Source: an uncultured Dokdonia sp.
GTDB taxonomy: Bacteria > Bacteroidota > Bacteroidia > Flavobacteriales > Flavobacteriaceae
DNA: 64,000 nt
Direction: 5' to 3'
Assembly (NCBI RefSeq): GCF_947496725.1
Contig: NZ_CANMDS010000001.1
Location: forward strand, 744,001 to 808,000
The translations under genes were made by a program, and so were the position numbers. Below the pieces are notes generated by a model that saw only the letters and a program-made list of their open reading frames with translations, was not told the DNA's origin and did no database searches. This document shows, piece after piece, positions 32,173 to 40,267 of this stretch. The first letter of the stretch is position 1, and every line of letters starts with the position of its first letter.

Positions 32173-32991
32173 ATGAAACTATCAAGCATTCCTAAAATAA
32201 AACACACAGAAGCAAATAACTTCTTCTTACTCTGCGGCCCTTGTGCTATTGAGGGAGAAGATATGGCTATGCGCATTGCCGAAAAGGTGGTAACCATTAC
32301 AGATAAGTTATCTATTCCTTACGTTTTTAAAGGAAGTTTTAGAAAAGCAAATCGTAGTCGCATAGACAGTTTTACGGGCATAGGTGATGAGAAGGCGCTT
32401 GAGATTCTTGCAAAGGTTTCTTCTGCATTTGATATTCCTACGGTCACAGACATTCACGAAAGCTCTGATGCTGCACTCGCTGCACAGTATGTAGATGTAC
32501 TTCAGATCCCTGCATTTTTAGTTCGCCAGACATCGCTAGTCGTTGCCGCGGCAGAAACAGGTAAAGTAGTAAACCTTAAAAAAGGGCAGTTTATGTCTCC
32601 AGAGGCTATGCAACACGCCGTGCGCAAGGTGCACGATAGCGGTAATGAAAACGCCTGGATTACAGATAGAGGTACAATGTTTGGCTATCAAGATATGATT
32701 GTAGACTTTAGAGGCATCCCTACGATGCGCTCATTTGCTCCTACCGTGCTAGATGTGACACACTCATTACAGCAACCTAACCAGTCTAGTGGCGTTACGG
32801 GAGGAAGACCAGATATGATAGAAACTATTGCCAGAGCAGGTATTGTAAATAATGTAGACGGATTATTTATAGAAACTCATTTTGACCCGGCAAATGCAAA
32901 GAGTGATGGGGCAAATATGCTTGATCTCGCTCACTTAGAGCGATTGCTTTCTAACCTTGTCGTGATTAGAAAAACAATCACGAGCTTATAA
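32173..32991 (+). CDS. kdsA: 3-deoxy-8-phosphooctulonate synthase
   Basis: Joins arabinose-5-phosphate and phosphoenolpyruvate to make KDO-8-phosphate for lipopolysaccharide. The 272-residue protein shows LLCGPCAIEG, FKGSFRKANRSR, DIHESSDA, and CGVTG-like region SSGVTGGRPDMIE. Cys, His, Glu and Asp residues at the metal site suggest the metal-dependent class, but I cannot confirm this. ATG at 32173 is chosen; the open frame upstream only reads palindrome copy 12 (MLRFRES). Confidence 0.96.
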   Translation: MKLSSIPKIKHTEANNFFLLCGPCAIEGEDMAMRIAEKVVTITDKLSIPYVFKGSFRKANRSRIDSFTGIGDEKALEILAKVSSAFDIPTVTDIHESSDAALAAQYVDVLQIPAFLVRQTSLVVAAAETGKVVNLKKGQFMSPEAMQHAVRKVHDSGNENAWITDRGTMFGYQDMIVDFRGIPTMRSFAPTVLDVTHSLQQPNQSSGVTGGRPDMIETIARAGIVNNVDGLFIETHFDPANAKSDGANMLDLAHLERLLSNLVVIRKTITSL

Positions 32992-33095
32992 TTATAAGAC
33001 ATAAATTTAGATTGCTATAAACAATAAAGGGCACGTATCTTGCTTAACAAATATTTCGCAACTACATCTACTCCTTTTTTGTAACTTCGTTTCAT

Positions 33096-34541
33096 ATGCT
33101 AAAACAACAGCTCAACTTTAAACTTTCTCAAAAGCTATCTCCACAGCAAATACAGCTTATGAAGCTCATCCAGCTTCCTACGCAAGCGTTTGAGCAAAAG
33201 ATAAAGCAAGAGCTAGAAGAAAACCCTGCCTTAGATAGCGGTAAAGAAGAGGTTCAAGATGACTTTGAAGAGTTTGACAACACAGATGATTTTGACGAAG
33301 CACCAGAGGTAGAAATTAATGTAGATGATTATCTCAGTGATGATGAGATACCAGAGTATCGCCTAAGCGCAAATAATTACAGTGCAGATGATGAGGATAA
33401 ACAAGTACCCTATGCCTCAGGAACATCATTTAACCAATACCTAAAAACCCAACTCAACACGATGCGTATCTCACCAGAAGAGCGTAGCGTTGCAGAGTTT
33501 ATTATAGGCTCACTAGATGAAGCTGGATATTTAAGACGTCCCATATTAGATCTTATGGATGATCTAGCATTTACCCAAAACATCTACACCACTGAGGAGA
33601 CTATAGAAAAAATGCTTTTTAAAGTACAAGATCTTGACCCTGCAGGCGTAGGAGCGCGCAATCTTCAAGAGTGCCTTGTACTACAACTGGACAGAAAGAC
33701 AGAAACAAAGGCTATTGCACTTGCGATAGAGATACTTGAGAAGTCTTTTGACCACTTTAGTAAGAAGCATTATAAAAAGTTAATGGCTAAGTTTCATATC
33801 ACAGAAGAAGAACTTAAAGACGCCATACACGAGATAGAACACCTTAACCCAAGACCAGGCGGATCTTACTCTAGCAACACAAAAATAGTAGAGCACGTAG
33901 TACCAGATTTCACCATAAGAATTGTAGACGGAGAATTAGAGTTATCTCTCAATGGCCGTAATGCTCCAGAGCTTAAAATCTCTAGAGATTATAGCAATAT
34001 GCTCAAAGGCTACAAAGAATCTAAAGAGCGCACAAAAGCACAAAAAGACGCCGTACTTTTTATAAAGCAAAAACTTGATGCTGCAAAGTGGTTTATAGAA
34101 GCCATTATACAACGCCAGCAGACCTTATTTGTGACAATGAGTTCTATAATGAACTACCAGAAAAAATACTTTTTAACTGGTGATGAGCGCAATCTACGCC
34201 CTATGATTCTCAAGGACATAGCCACAGAGATTGGTATGGACGTCTCTACGGTATCACGTGTAGCAAACAGTAAGTATGTAGACACACCTTACGGAACAAA
34301 ACTCATTAAAAACTTCTTTTCTGAAAGTATGACTAATGATCAAGGTGAAGAAGTATCTACACGCGAAATCAAAAAAATACTTGAAACAGTTATCGAAGAG
34401 GAAGATAAGCGTAAGCCACTTACAGATGATAAGCTTGCCGGCATTCTTAAAGAAAAAGGTTACCCTATAGCCCGCAGAACGGTTGCCAAATATAGAGAAC
34501 AGCTAGAACTACCAGTAGCAAGACTTCGAAAGCAAATTTAA
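33096..34541 (+). CDS. rpoN: RNA polymerase sigma-54 factor
   Basis: Alternative sigma factor needing AAA+ activators for open-complex formation. The 481-residue protein has region I rich in Gln/Leu (QLNFKLSQKLSPQQIQLMKLIQLP), an acidic region II (about 45-100), the core-binding domain and the C-terminal RpoN box ARRTVAKYRE at 459-468. Its stop overlaps the start of the next gene by one base (TAATG). Confidence 0.97.
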   Translation: MLKQQLNFKLSQKLSPQQIQLMKLIQLPTQAFEQKIKQELEENPALDSGKEEVQDDFEEFDNTDDFDEAPEVEINVDDYLSDDEIPEYRLSANNYSADDEDKQVPYASGTSFNQYLKTQLNTMRISPEERSVAEFIIGSLDEAGYLRRPILDLMDDLAFTQNIYTTEETIEKMLFKVQDLDPAGVGARNLQECLVLQLDRKTETKAIALAIEILEKSFDHFSKKHYKKLMAKFHITEEELKDAIHEIEHLNPRPGGSYSSNTKIVEHVVPDFTIRIVDGELELSLNGRNAPELKISRDYSNMLKGYKESKERTKAQKDAVLFIKQKLDAAKWFIEAIIQRQQTLFVTMSSIMNYQKKYFLTGDERNLRPMILKDIATEIGMDVSTVSRVANSKYVDTPYGTKLIKNFFSESMTNDQGEEVSTREIKKILETVIEEEDKRKPLTDDKLAGILKEKGYPIARRTVAKYREQLELPVARLRKQI

Positions 34542-35146
34542 TGAAGTTTTTCATACGTAGCTTTTCGTATATTTTTCATCCGCTTTTTATGCCATTAGTA
34601 GGGGTATTGCTCTACTTCTATATTTCGCCGCGATACTTTAATCCAGAGTTTTTGTATTCAAAAGTTTTCGCTACGGTTATAATGACTACTGTCATTCCTA
34701 TTTTAAGCTTTTATATGCTTAAAAACCTACAGCTAGTTACAACCATTCACCTTAAAGAAGTAAAAGAGCGCAGGTGGCCTTTACTACTCCAGATGCTTTT
34801 TACCTTTATCTTAATAAGACTCATCTTTGACGGCTACGAGATACCAGAATTATATTACTTCTTTGTAGGCATACTAGGCGCAAGTACTGGAGCTTTTTTG
34901 CTAGCATTACTTAAATTTAAGGCAAGCCTTCATATGATAGCGCTATCTGGAGTCCTATTTTTTGTAGTAGGTCTTAGCTTACATTTTGGCATCAACCTCT
35001 TGCTTCTTATAGCTGGCTTTATTTTTGCCTGTGGCGCAACTGCTACTTCTAGATTAGATATGCGAGCACACACTCCTGCAGAGCTTGTAGTAGGGTTTAT
35101 TGTAGGCGCAGTATCGCAGTTTATGGTGTATAGTTACTGGATATAG
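34541..35146 (+). CDS. Membrane protein with a PAP2-like motif
   Basis: A 201-residue inner-membrane protein with about six membrane segments. Its C-terminal SRLDMRAHTPAE matches the third phosphatase motif (SRX5HX3D, with Glu in place of Asp) of type 2 phosphatidic-acid phosphatases, and KEVKERRWP resembles motif 1, but motif 2 (PSGH) is not recognisable. It may be a degenerate PAP2 relative acting on lipid phosphates. It is translationally coupled to rpoN. Function is uncertain. Confidence 0.7.
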   Translation: MKFFIRSFSYIFHPLFMPLVGVLLYFYISPRYFNPEFLYSKVFATVIMTTVIPILSFYMLKNLQLVTTIHLKEVKERRWPLLLQMLFTFILIRLIFDGYEIPELYYFFVGILGASTGAFLLALLKFKASLHMIALSGVLFFVVGLSLHFGINLLLLIAGFIFACGATATSRLDMRAHTPAELVVGFIVGAVSQFMVYSYWI

Positions 35147-35153
35147 AAAATTA

Positions 35154-35169
35154 CGCTTTCGCGAAAGCG
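35154..35169. repeat. Chromosomal palindrome copy 13
   Basis: Exact core with TTA/TAA flanks in the convergent gap, 7 bp past the PAP2-like stop and 5 bp past the PorT-like stop. Confidence 0.95.
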
Positions 35170-35174
35170 TAACA

Positions 35175-35876
35175 TTATAAGAAGTAAAAAACTAACCCTA
35201 AACGCATCACTTGAATACCTACATCCTCTGTATTGAGCAATGCATCATCATTAAAAAGGGTATTTAAACCATAATATCCTTGAAAATTAAACGCTCCATA
35301 GCCGAAAGAAAATGAAGGCCCATATTGAAACTTATTAATTTCAAGTATATCTGAACTTGTGATATCTGACACATCATCTTGATAGGTAGATTTAAATCTA
35401 AGCACATAGCCCAGCTTCATCCCGACGTGTATACGCCAAAAACTATACTTTGTTGCAGTAGATGTTCTCCACCTATACTCTAGAGGCATTTCTAATGTGT
35501 AACTAGTAAATCTATTTGTAACATTCTCCACGCTCTCGTCTACAATGTCAAATGTAGAGGTCTCGCTTCCAGCTTGAGTCGCGATGAGAAGATTTTGATT
35601 ATAGGTATCTAAGGCCATTCCAACACCTATACCTATAGCCTTATTACGTCTTTTATTTATCGGAAAATCTCTTATAACACCAGCTTGTATACCAGCACTC
35701 AGACCATTCTGCTCAAAACCAGAGGGCTTATCACCTAGCAGGTTAAAGGTGATACCTACATACACTTGGTCTTCCCTATATAAAGAATCTACAACTGGAG
35801 TGTCTGGCACATCAATATCTTGTGCAAGGGTTGCAATTGTACTTAGACCTATAAAAATGTAAAGGAGATACTTCAA
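35175..35876 (-). CDS. PorT-like outer-membrane beta-barrel protein
   Basis: A 233-residue exported protein from a TTG start at 35876: signal peptide LKYLLYIFIGLSTIATLA, then a barrel-like sequence rich in alternating aromatic residues (YVGITFNLLG, GIQAGVIRDFP, QYGPSFSFGYGAFNFQGYYG) ending in Phe-Tyr-Phe-Leu. It resembles the PorT family linked to type IX secretion and outer-membrane barrel proteins in general. The frame continues upstream to 35927, but a perfect promoter box at 35893-35900 shows that translation begins after it. Confidence 0.78.
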   Translation of the reverse strand: MKYLLYIFIGLSTIATLAQDIDVPDTPVVDSLYREDQVYVGITFNLLGDKPSGFEQNGLSAGIQAGVIRDFPINKRRNKAIGIGVGMALDTYNQNLLIATQAGSETSTFDIVDESVENVTNRFTSYTLEMPLEYRWRTSTATKYSFWRIHVGMKLGYVLRFKSTYQDDVSDITSSDILEINKFQYGPSFSFGYGAFNFQGYYGLNTLFNDDALLNTEDVGIQVMRLGLVFYFL

Positions 35877-35892
35877 GAATAATAGTTTATTA

Positions 35893-35900
35893 CAAATATA
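35893..35900 (-). promoter_or_regulatory. -7 box of the PorT-like gene
   Basis: The minus strand reads TATATTTG, 16 bp before the TTG start. A TTG lies 16 bp upstream of the box. Confidence 0.6.
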
Positions 35901-35927
35901 ACAGAATTGCCGCTGGCAATATTGCAT

Positions 35928-35963
35928 AAAAAAACACCTTAAGTTACCTCAAGGTGTTTTTTT
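35928..35963 (-). terminator. Terminator of the exbB-exbD operon
   Basis: The stem ACACCTT/AAGGTGT with A- and T-runs lies 18 bp past the last exbD stop; on the minus strand it ends in seven T residues. Confidence 0.8.
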
Positions 35964-35980
35964 ACTAATTTAACTATCGA

Positions 35981-36454
35981 CTACTGAGTTACAGCGTCTT
36001 CAGTTTGAGTAGTGATGTAAATCACTTTTAACATATTAGCTTGTCTTAGTTCTTGCTTTACGTCATATACAAGACCAGAGTTAGTTTCCTTATCTACTTT
36101 AAAGGCTACCATTACTCTATCTTTAAGCTCATCTCTAAGCTTCTCACGTTCTTCAAGAATAGCAGGCTGTACTTCGTTTATATTTACGAATTTGTCTCCT
36201 ATTTGAATTTTACCTTCTGTACCGAACTGCTTATACCCTTCTCCAGGTTTCCCTCCAAAGATGTATACACTTCTGTCCTTCTGTAGCTTCTCTGTTTGAT
36301 CTGCCGCTGGTAAAATTTGCGCCACTTTTACGTCGTTTTTACGTAAAACTGTTGCCACCATAAAGAAGAATAATAACATAAATACAATATCTGGTAGGGA
36401 AGCCGTGTTTACCGCTGGTAACTCTTTAGACCCGCCTTTTCTAAATTTTGACAT
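35981..36454 (-). CDS. exbD: ExbD/TolR family protein (second copy)
   Basis: A 157-residue component of the proton-driven motor that energises TonB-dependent transport or gliding. One N-terminal membrane helix carries the proton-path Asp in LPDIVFMLLFFFMV, followed by a periplasmic domain. It is the last gene of exbB, small membrane protein, exbD, exbD. The gap to the first exbD is 24 bp. Confidence 0.9.
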   Translation of the reverse strand: MSKFRKGGSKELPAVNTASLPDIVFMLLFFFMVATVLRKNDVKVAQILPAADQTEKLQKDRSVYIFGGKPGEGYKQFGTEGKIQIGDKFVNINEVQPAILEEREKLRDELKDRVMVAFKVDKETNSGLVYDVKQELRQANMLKVIYITTQTEDAVTQ

Positions 36455-36478
36455 AATATTTTTATTTTATAATTCTAC

Positions 36479-37093
36479 TTATGATTGAGGATCTATTTCA
36501 GAAAGTTTCTGAGGGTACATTTTCTTGATAACATCAAGTTTTTCTTTTGCACTCTCTTCGTTTCCTTTATAAACTCCTTCGTCTATAGCTTTCTTTACTT
36601 CTGTGAATTTCCAACCGTATAAACGTTGTGACTCTCTATCACGTAAAGAATTGTATGCTCCTACAAGCTCATTTTGAACTGTAATGTATGTATCGTAAGA
36701 TGTCTCACGGTCATTTTTTACAGTTACAATAGCCTTGTCTGGAAAGTCTGACGAACTAGGGTCACGCTCTCCTTGACAGTAATCACAATACCCTTCTTGC
36801 CCTTTTGGTACACCTCCATTATCTAAGAAGGCGATAGCTGCCTCTTGAAGATCTTTCATCTCCATAGGCTTATCTTCAACCAAAAGTTCATCGTTTTTAT
36901 TTACGATAACTACAAAAAGGTTCTTTTCTTTAATGATAGGAGGCTCCACATTTTCAGGCTGCTCTGGCGGTAGCGCTCTTACAAGTCCTCTATCTTTCTC
37001 AATGGTAGTTGTTACCAAGAAGAAGATAAGTAGTAAGAATGCGATGTCTGCCATAGACCCTGCATTAATTTCTGGTGCATTTCTCCTAGCCAT
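36479..37093 (-). CDS. exbD: ExbD/TolR family protein with CXXC insert
   Basis: A 204-residue ExbD-type protein. Its membrane helix contains the proton-path Asp (MADIAFLLLIFFLV). The periplasmic domain is longer than usual, with an inserted YCDYCQGERD segment carrying a CXXC pair and an extra C-terminal 50 residues (YKGNEESAKEKLDVIKKMYP). The cysteines might form a redox-active or structural disulfide. Two bases separate it from the 144-residue membrane protein upstream. Confidence 0.9.
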   Translation of the reverse strand: MARRNAPEINAGSMADIAFLLLIFFLVTTTIEKDRGLVRALPPEQPENVEPPIIKEKNLFVVIVNKNDELLVEDKPMEMKDLQEAAIAFLDNGGVPKGQEGYCDYCQGERDPSSSDFPDKAIVTVKNDRETSYDTYITVQNELVGAYNSLRDRESQRLYGWKFTEVKKAIDEGVYKGNEESAKEKLDVIKKMYPQKLSEIDPQS

Positions 37094-37095
37094 AA

Positions 37096-37530
37096 TTATT
37101 TATTTACAAGTTTCTTAGCTCCTGATACTAGCATAAGTATTATTGCAATTGCTGCAAGAATAAAGAATGCGTTTATACCAGCGCTTACCCACTGTGAACC
37201 ACTAGCAGAAAGAACTTCTCCGTCTTTCATTGGTACTTCTTCTGCTCCGCTTGCAGCGAAGTAAGAAATAGCAACAATAAGTAAGAAAGATCCAGCTCCT
37301 ACAAGTGTGTTTTTTGCATTACCCGAAAATAGACCTTTGAGAACAAAGACTACTACGAGTACTAAAGCGATACCTATAACCGCCCAAGCAAGGAGGATCA
37401 TTATATCGACAAGGTTCTGTGAATCACCACCTACGATGGCATCATTGTTTGCCCATACCATACCTGCTACAACTAATGCTGCAACACCTACGATAGCCAC
37501 AATGAATTTTAAAATTTTATGTAATCCCAT
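37096..37530 (-). CDS. Small three-to-four-helix membrane protein
   Basis: A 144-residue protein with four hydrophobic segments (IVAIVGVAALVVAGMVW; MILLAWAVIGIALVLVVVFV; VGAGSFLLIVAISYFAAS; AFFILAAIAIILMLVSGA). It is always between exbB and the first exbD in the flavobacterial operons I recall, which suggests a structural role in the same motor. Function is unknown. Confidence 0.75.
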   Translation of the reverse strand: MGLHKILKFIVAIVGVAALVVAGMVWANNDAIVGGDSQNLVDIMILLAWAVIGIALVLVVVFVLKGLFSGNAKNTLVGAGSFLLIVAISYFAASGAEEVPMKDGEVLSASGSQWVSAGINAFFILAAIAIILMLVSGAKKLVNK

Positions 37531-37561
37531 AATATGTATGAATTTTTAAGATTACTATATA

Positions 37562-38356
37562 TTACTTCTTGTAACGTACAAGCATATCCATCAATGTGAT
37601 AGATGCATCTTCCATATCGTTTACGATACTGTCAATTTTTGCAATAATATAGTTATAGAATATTTGAAGAATAATAGCCACAATCAGTCCAAATACTGTT
37701 GTAAGAAGTGCTACTTTAATACCTCCGGCAACTAGTGCAGGGTTCATATCTCCAGCTGCTTCAATTCTATCGAAGGCTTGGATCATCCCGATTACCGTAC
37801 CCATAAACCCAAGCATAGGTGCAAGAGCGATAAATAATGATACCCAAGATACGTTTTTCTCAAGTTGTCCCATTTGAACACCTCCGTAAGCTACAACAGC
37901 TTTCTCTGCAGAGTCAAGACCTTCGTCTACTCTATCAAGACCTTGGTAGTATATAGATGCTACTGGTCCTTTTGTGTTACGACAAACTTCTTTTGCTGCT
38001 TCTACACCACCACTGTTAAGTGCATCTTCAACATCCTGCTGAAGCTTCTTTGTGTTAGTAGAGGCTAAGTTTAAGTATATAATACGCTCAATTGCAATTG
38101 CAAGACCTAATATTAGACATAAAAGTACAATTCCCATAAATCCAGGACCTCCTTCTATAAATCGTTTTTTCAAATCTTGTGTAAAAGAAAGCTCCTCTGC
38201 TGCTGCATCATCTTGAAATGAAGTACCAGCGTCTACATTTGCAACTATTTGTTGAATCTGTACTGGAAGTGTTGTTTGTGCGTTGCTTGCGTTAGCGGTA
38301 AATGTGCTTAACACTACTACAGCGGCAACTGCCATGATAGAGAATAATTTTTTCAT
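37562..38356 (-). CDS. exbB: MotA/TolQ/ExbB proton-channel protein
   Basis: A 264-residue inner-membrane protein with a cleaved signal-like N-terminus (MKKLFSIMAVAAVVVLSTFTANA), which is unusual for E. coli ExbB but common in Bacteroidetes, then three membrane segments. The core motif WVSLFIALAPMLGFMGTVIGMI and GIKVALLTTVFGLIVAI are clear. It leads the exbB-exbD operon; a promoter-like pair (TTTG near 38423, TATATTTA at 38392-38399) lies upstream. Confidence 0.93.
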   Translation of the reverse strand: MKKLFSIMAVAAVVVLSTFTANASNAQTTLPVQIQQIVANVDAGTSFQDDAAAEELSFTQDLKKRFIEGGPGFMGIVLLCLILGLAIAIERIIYLNLASTNTKKLQQDVEDALNSGGVEAAKEVCRNTKGPVASIYYQGLDRVDEGLDSAEKAVVAYGGVQMGQLEKNVSWVSLFIALAPMLGFMGTVIGMIQAFDRIEAAGDMNPALVAGGIKVALLTTVFGLIVAIILQIFYNYIIAKIDSIVNDMEDASITLMDMLVRYKK

Positions 38357-38391
38357 TGCTCTTGATCTTAAAGTTTAAATTAGTAAAGGGT

Positions 38392-38426
38392 TAAATATAG
38401 TAATTAATTAGATTATGTGTAACAAA
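38392..38426 (-). promoter_or_regulatory. Probable exbB promoter
   Basis: The minus strand reads TTTG, then 23 bp, then TATATTTA (one mismatch to TAnnTTTG), about 35 bp before the exbB ATG. Confidence 0.4.
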
Positions 38427-38720
38427 TATTGAAAAGCATCGTCTTATTTTATTTACAATTAATTTAGTATGTAACTACTAAATTATACAGTAAATGTGTA
38501 AAACAGATACTAAATATTTACTTCACAAAGCTTAGTACAAGTAATATCCCAAGTATTTTACTCGTAGAATCAGCAAGTATAGCAAAGTAAAAGGGGAATA
38601 ACAGCATCACAGGGCACTTTTTTACAACAAGGCATCAATATATTAACATACACCATTTGTATTACTTTATTATTTAACAGTTTAGTAATGTGATAATAGT
38701 GCCAACCATTAACCTATCAT

Positions 38721-38861
38721 ATGCTGTACTCCAGAAACAACAGTATCTTATTAGACAAATTTGAGGAGGCAAACATAAAACTTAATTACAATGCGGAGAT
38801 TTCAAGAAGATGTATCCTAATTGCATTTATGCGGGCGCTGAATAAAAACACCATTATATAA
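38721..38861 (+). CDS. Possible 46-residue small protein
   Basis: ATG at 38721 opens a 46-residue frame, charged and helix-like (SILLDKFEEANIKLNYNAEI, then SRRCILIAFMRALNKN). No family is recognised and no strong promoter or terminator is seen. It could be a small protein, a remnant of a larger gene, or chance; the odds favour a remnant or chance. Confidence 0.25.
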   Translation: MLYSRNNSILLDKFEEANIKLNYNAEISRRCILIAFMRALNKNTII

Positions 38862-39059
38862 GATGATGTAATTGCGCTTTCATTATCACGCAATCTACTT
38901 CCTAGATGAAATTTTAAAGCTGAGAAAAAAGAAAGAGCTTTTGACATCTAATTTAATCAAGCTAGTCTTCTTCAAGTTGCAAGTCAAGTTTTTTTATGTC
39001 CCTTTTTATGCCCCTGAAATCAAGAATCTCTATAAACAATGGGATTCAAGAGTTTATCG

Positions 39060-39144
39060 CAGAAAGGAAGGGATTCGAACCCTCGATACGTTTCCGTATA
39101 CACGCTTTCCAAGCGTGCGCCTTAAGCCACTCGGCCACCTTTCT
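39060..39144 (-). tRNA. tRNA-Ser (anticodon GGA)
   Basis: An 85-nt cloverleaf on the minus strand: acceptor AGAAAGG/CCTTTCT, D arm GTGGCCGAGTGGCTTAAGGC, anticodon loop CTTGGAAA with GGA, the long variable arm expected for serine, and GGTTCGAATCC. The discriminator base is G; CCA is not encoded. Confidence 0.95.
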
Positions 39145-39150
39145 ATTATT

Positions 39151-39166
39151 AATTTTCGCGAAAGCG
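39151..39166. repeat. Chromosomal palindrome copy 14 (left arm decayed)
   Basis: AATTTTCGCGAAAGCG: only the first three bases differ from the core. It is 6 bp upstream of tRNA-Ser. Confidence 0.75.
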
Positions 39167-39207
39167 TACTAAAAACGATCGCTATATATTAAGGAGTGCG
39201 AATTAAC

Positions 39208-39235
39208 AAAAAAAACCTCGGAGCACTCAAGGTTT
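39208..39235 (-). terminator. Probable terminator of ansA
   Basis: An imperfect stem (AAACCT/AGGTTT plus GAG/CTC) followed on the minus strand by a run of eight T residues, 10 bp past the ansA stop. Confidence 0.6.
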
Positions 39236-39244
39236 AGTTCATAA

Positions 39245-40267
39245 TTATGACATCTCCCCACGCAGTGATGTTTCAAAAACTGTTTTGAAAACTTTTGGCC
39301 CTAAATTTTGTCCTAAGAGGTACATCATTTTTGCTATTGCGGCTTCAGAGGTGATATCGCCTCCGTTAATAACTCCCATTTTTTTAAGGGCTACGCTGGT
39401 TTCATAATTACCCATATGAACACTGCCTGAGATACATTGTGTCACATTTACTACAGGCACTCCCCTCTTTATAGTTGCCTTAAGTGCATCTATAAACCAC
39501 TGCTCTGTTGTAGTATTTCCAGCTCCAAAAGTTTCTAACACCACACCTCGCACGCAAGGCACATTGAGCATTGCTTCTACAAGGCACTGTGAGATACCTG
39601 GATATATCTTAAGTAGTAAGACTTCTGTAACTAGCTTTTTATGAACCTTGAGTTGCTTTTTATTAGGTTTCCAGAGAGCGTCTTCATTAATTGTGAGATG
39701 CACACCTGAGGTTAAAAGCTCTGGATGGTTAGGCGAAGTGAAGGCCTCAAAATTTTCTGCACTTATTTTTGATGTGCGGTTTGCCCTGTAAAGCTTATAC
39801 TCAAAATACAAACATACTTCGGTTATGAGCGGCCTATTCCTTTTTCTTAAGGCAGCTACTTGTACGGCTGTTATAAGATTCTCTTTTGCATCTGTGCGTA
39901 GGTCTCCTATAGGTAACTGCGATCCTGTAAATACAACAGGCTTACTTAAATTCTCTAGCATAAAACTCACTGCAGACGCGCTATAACTCATCGTGTCACT
40001 GCCGTGCAAGACTACAAAACCATCATATGCATCATAACCTTGCTCTATAAAATCACATAATTGATTCCAGTATGCGGGATTCATATTAGACGAGTCTATT
40101 ACGGTCTCAAAAGAGGCGGTGCTTATCTCACAATCCAGCAAACGTAGCTCTGGTATTTTATCTAGTAGCTCATCAAAATCAAAGGCTTTGAGCGCTCCCG
40201 TCTCATAGTCTTTAATCATACCTATGGTACCACCAGTGTATATTAAAAGGATTTTTGCTTTACTCAT
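39245..40267 (-). CDS. ansA: Type I (cytoplasmic) L-asparaginase
   Basis: Hydrolyses asparagine to aspartate and ammonia. The 340-residue protein has no signal peptide. The first catalytic Thr is in IYTGGTIG (residues 9-16) and the second in VVLHGSDTM; FTGSQLPIGDLRTDAKEN is conserved. Its ATG overlaps the upstream acyltransferase stop by 4 bp (ATGA). Confidence 0.93.
   Translation of the reverse strand: MSKAKILLIYTGGTIGMIKDYETGALKAFDFDELLDKIPELRLLDCEISTASFETVIDSSNMNPAYWNQLCDFIEQGYDAYDGFVVLHGSDTMSYSASAVSFMLENLSKPVVFTGSQLPIGDLRTDAKENLITAVQVAALRKRNRPLITEVCLYFEYKLYRANRTSKISAENFEAFTSPNHPELLTSGVHLTINEDALWKPNKKQLKVHKKLVTEVLLLKIYPGISQCLVEAMLNVPCVRGVVLETFGAGNTTTEQWFIDALKATIKRGVPVVNVTQCISGSVHMGNYETSVALKKMGVINGGDITSEAAIAKMMYLLGQNLGPKVFKTVFETSLRGEMS

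Larger units (their letters stand above)
38357..39059. other. 700-bp region with little coding content
   Basis: Very AT-rich between 38357 and 38720 (the exbB promoter is the only signal I see). From 38721 there is a 46-codon open frame, then non-coding sequence up to tRNA-Ser. No palindrome copy, terminator or RNA family is recognisable inside. Confidence 0.6.

Noticed and set aside
32137-32991. A longer KdsA starting MLRFRES
   Set aside because: It would begin inside the promoter and palindrome; MKLSSIPKIKH at 32173 is the right length.
38872-39192. A 106-residue plus-strand frame over tRNA-Ser
   Set aside because: It runs through the tRNA and the decayed palindrome; no family resemblance.
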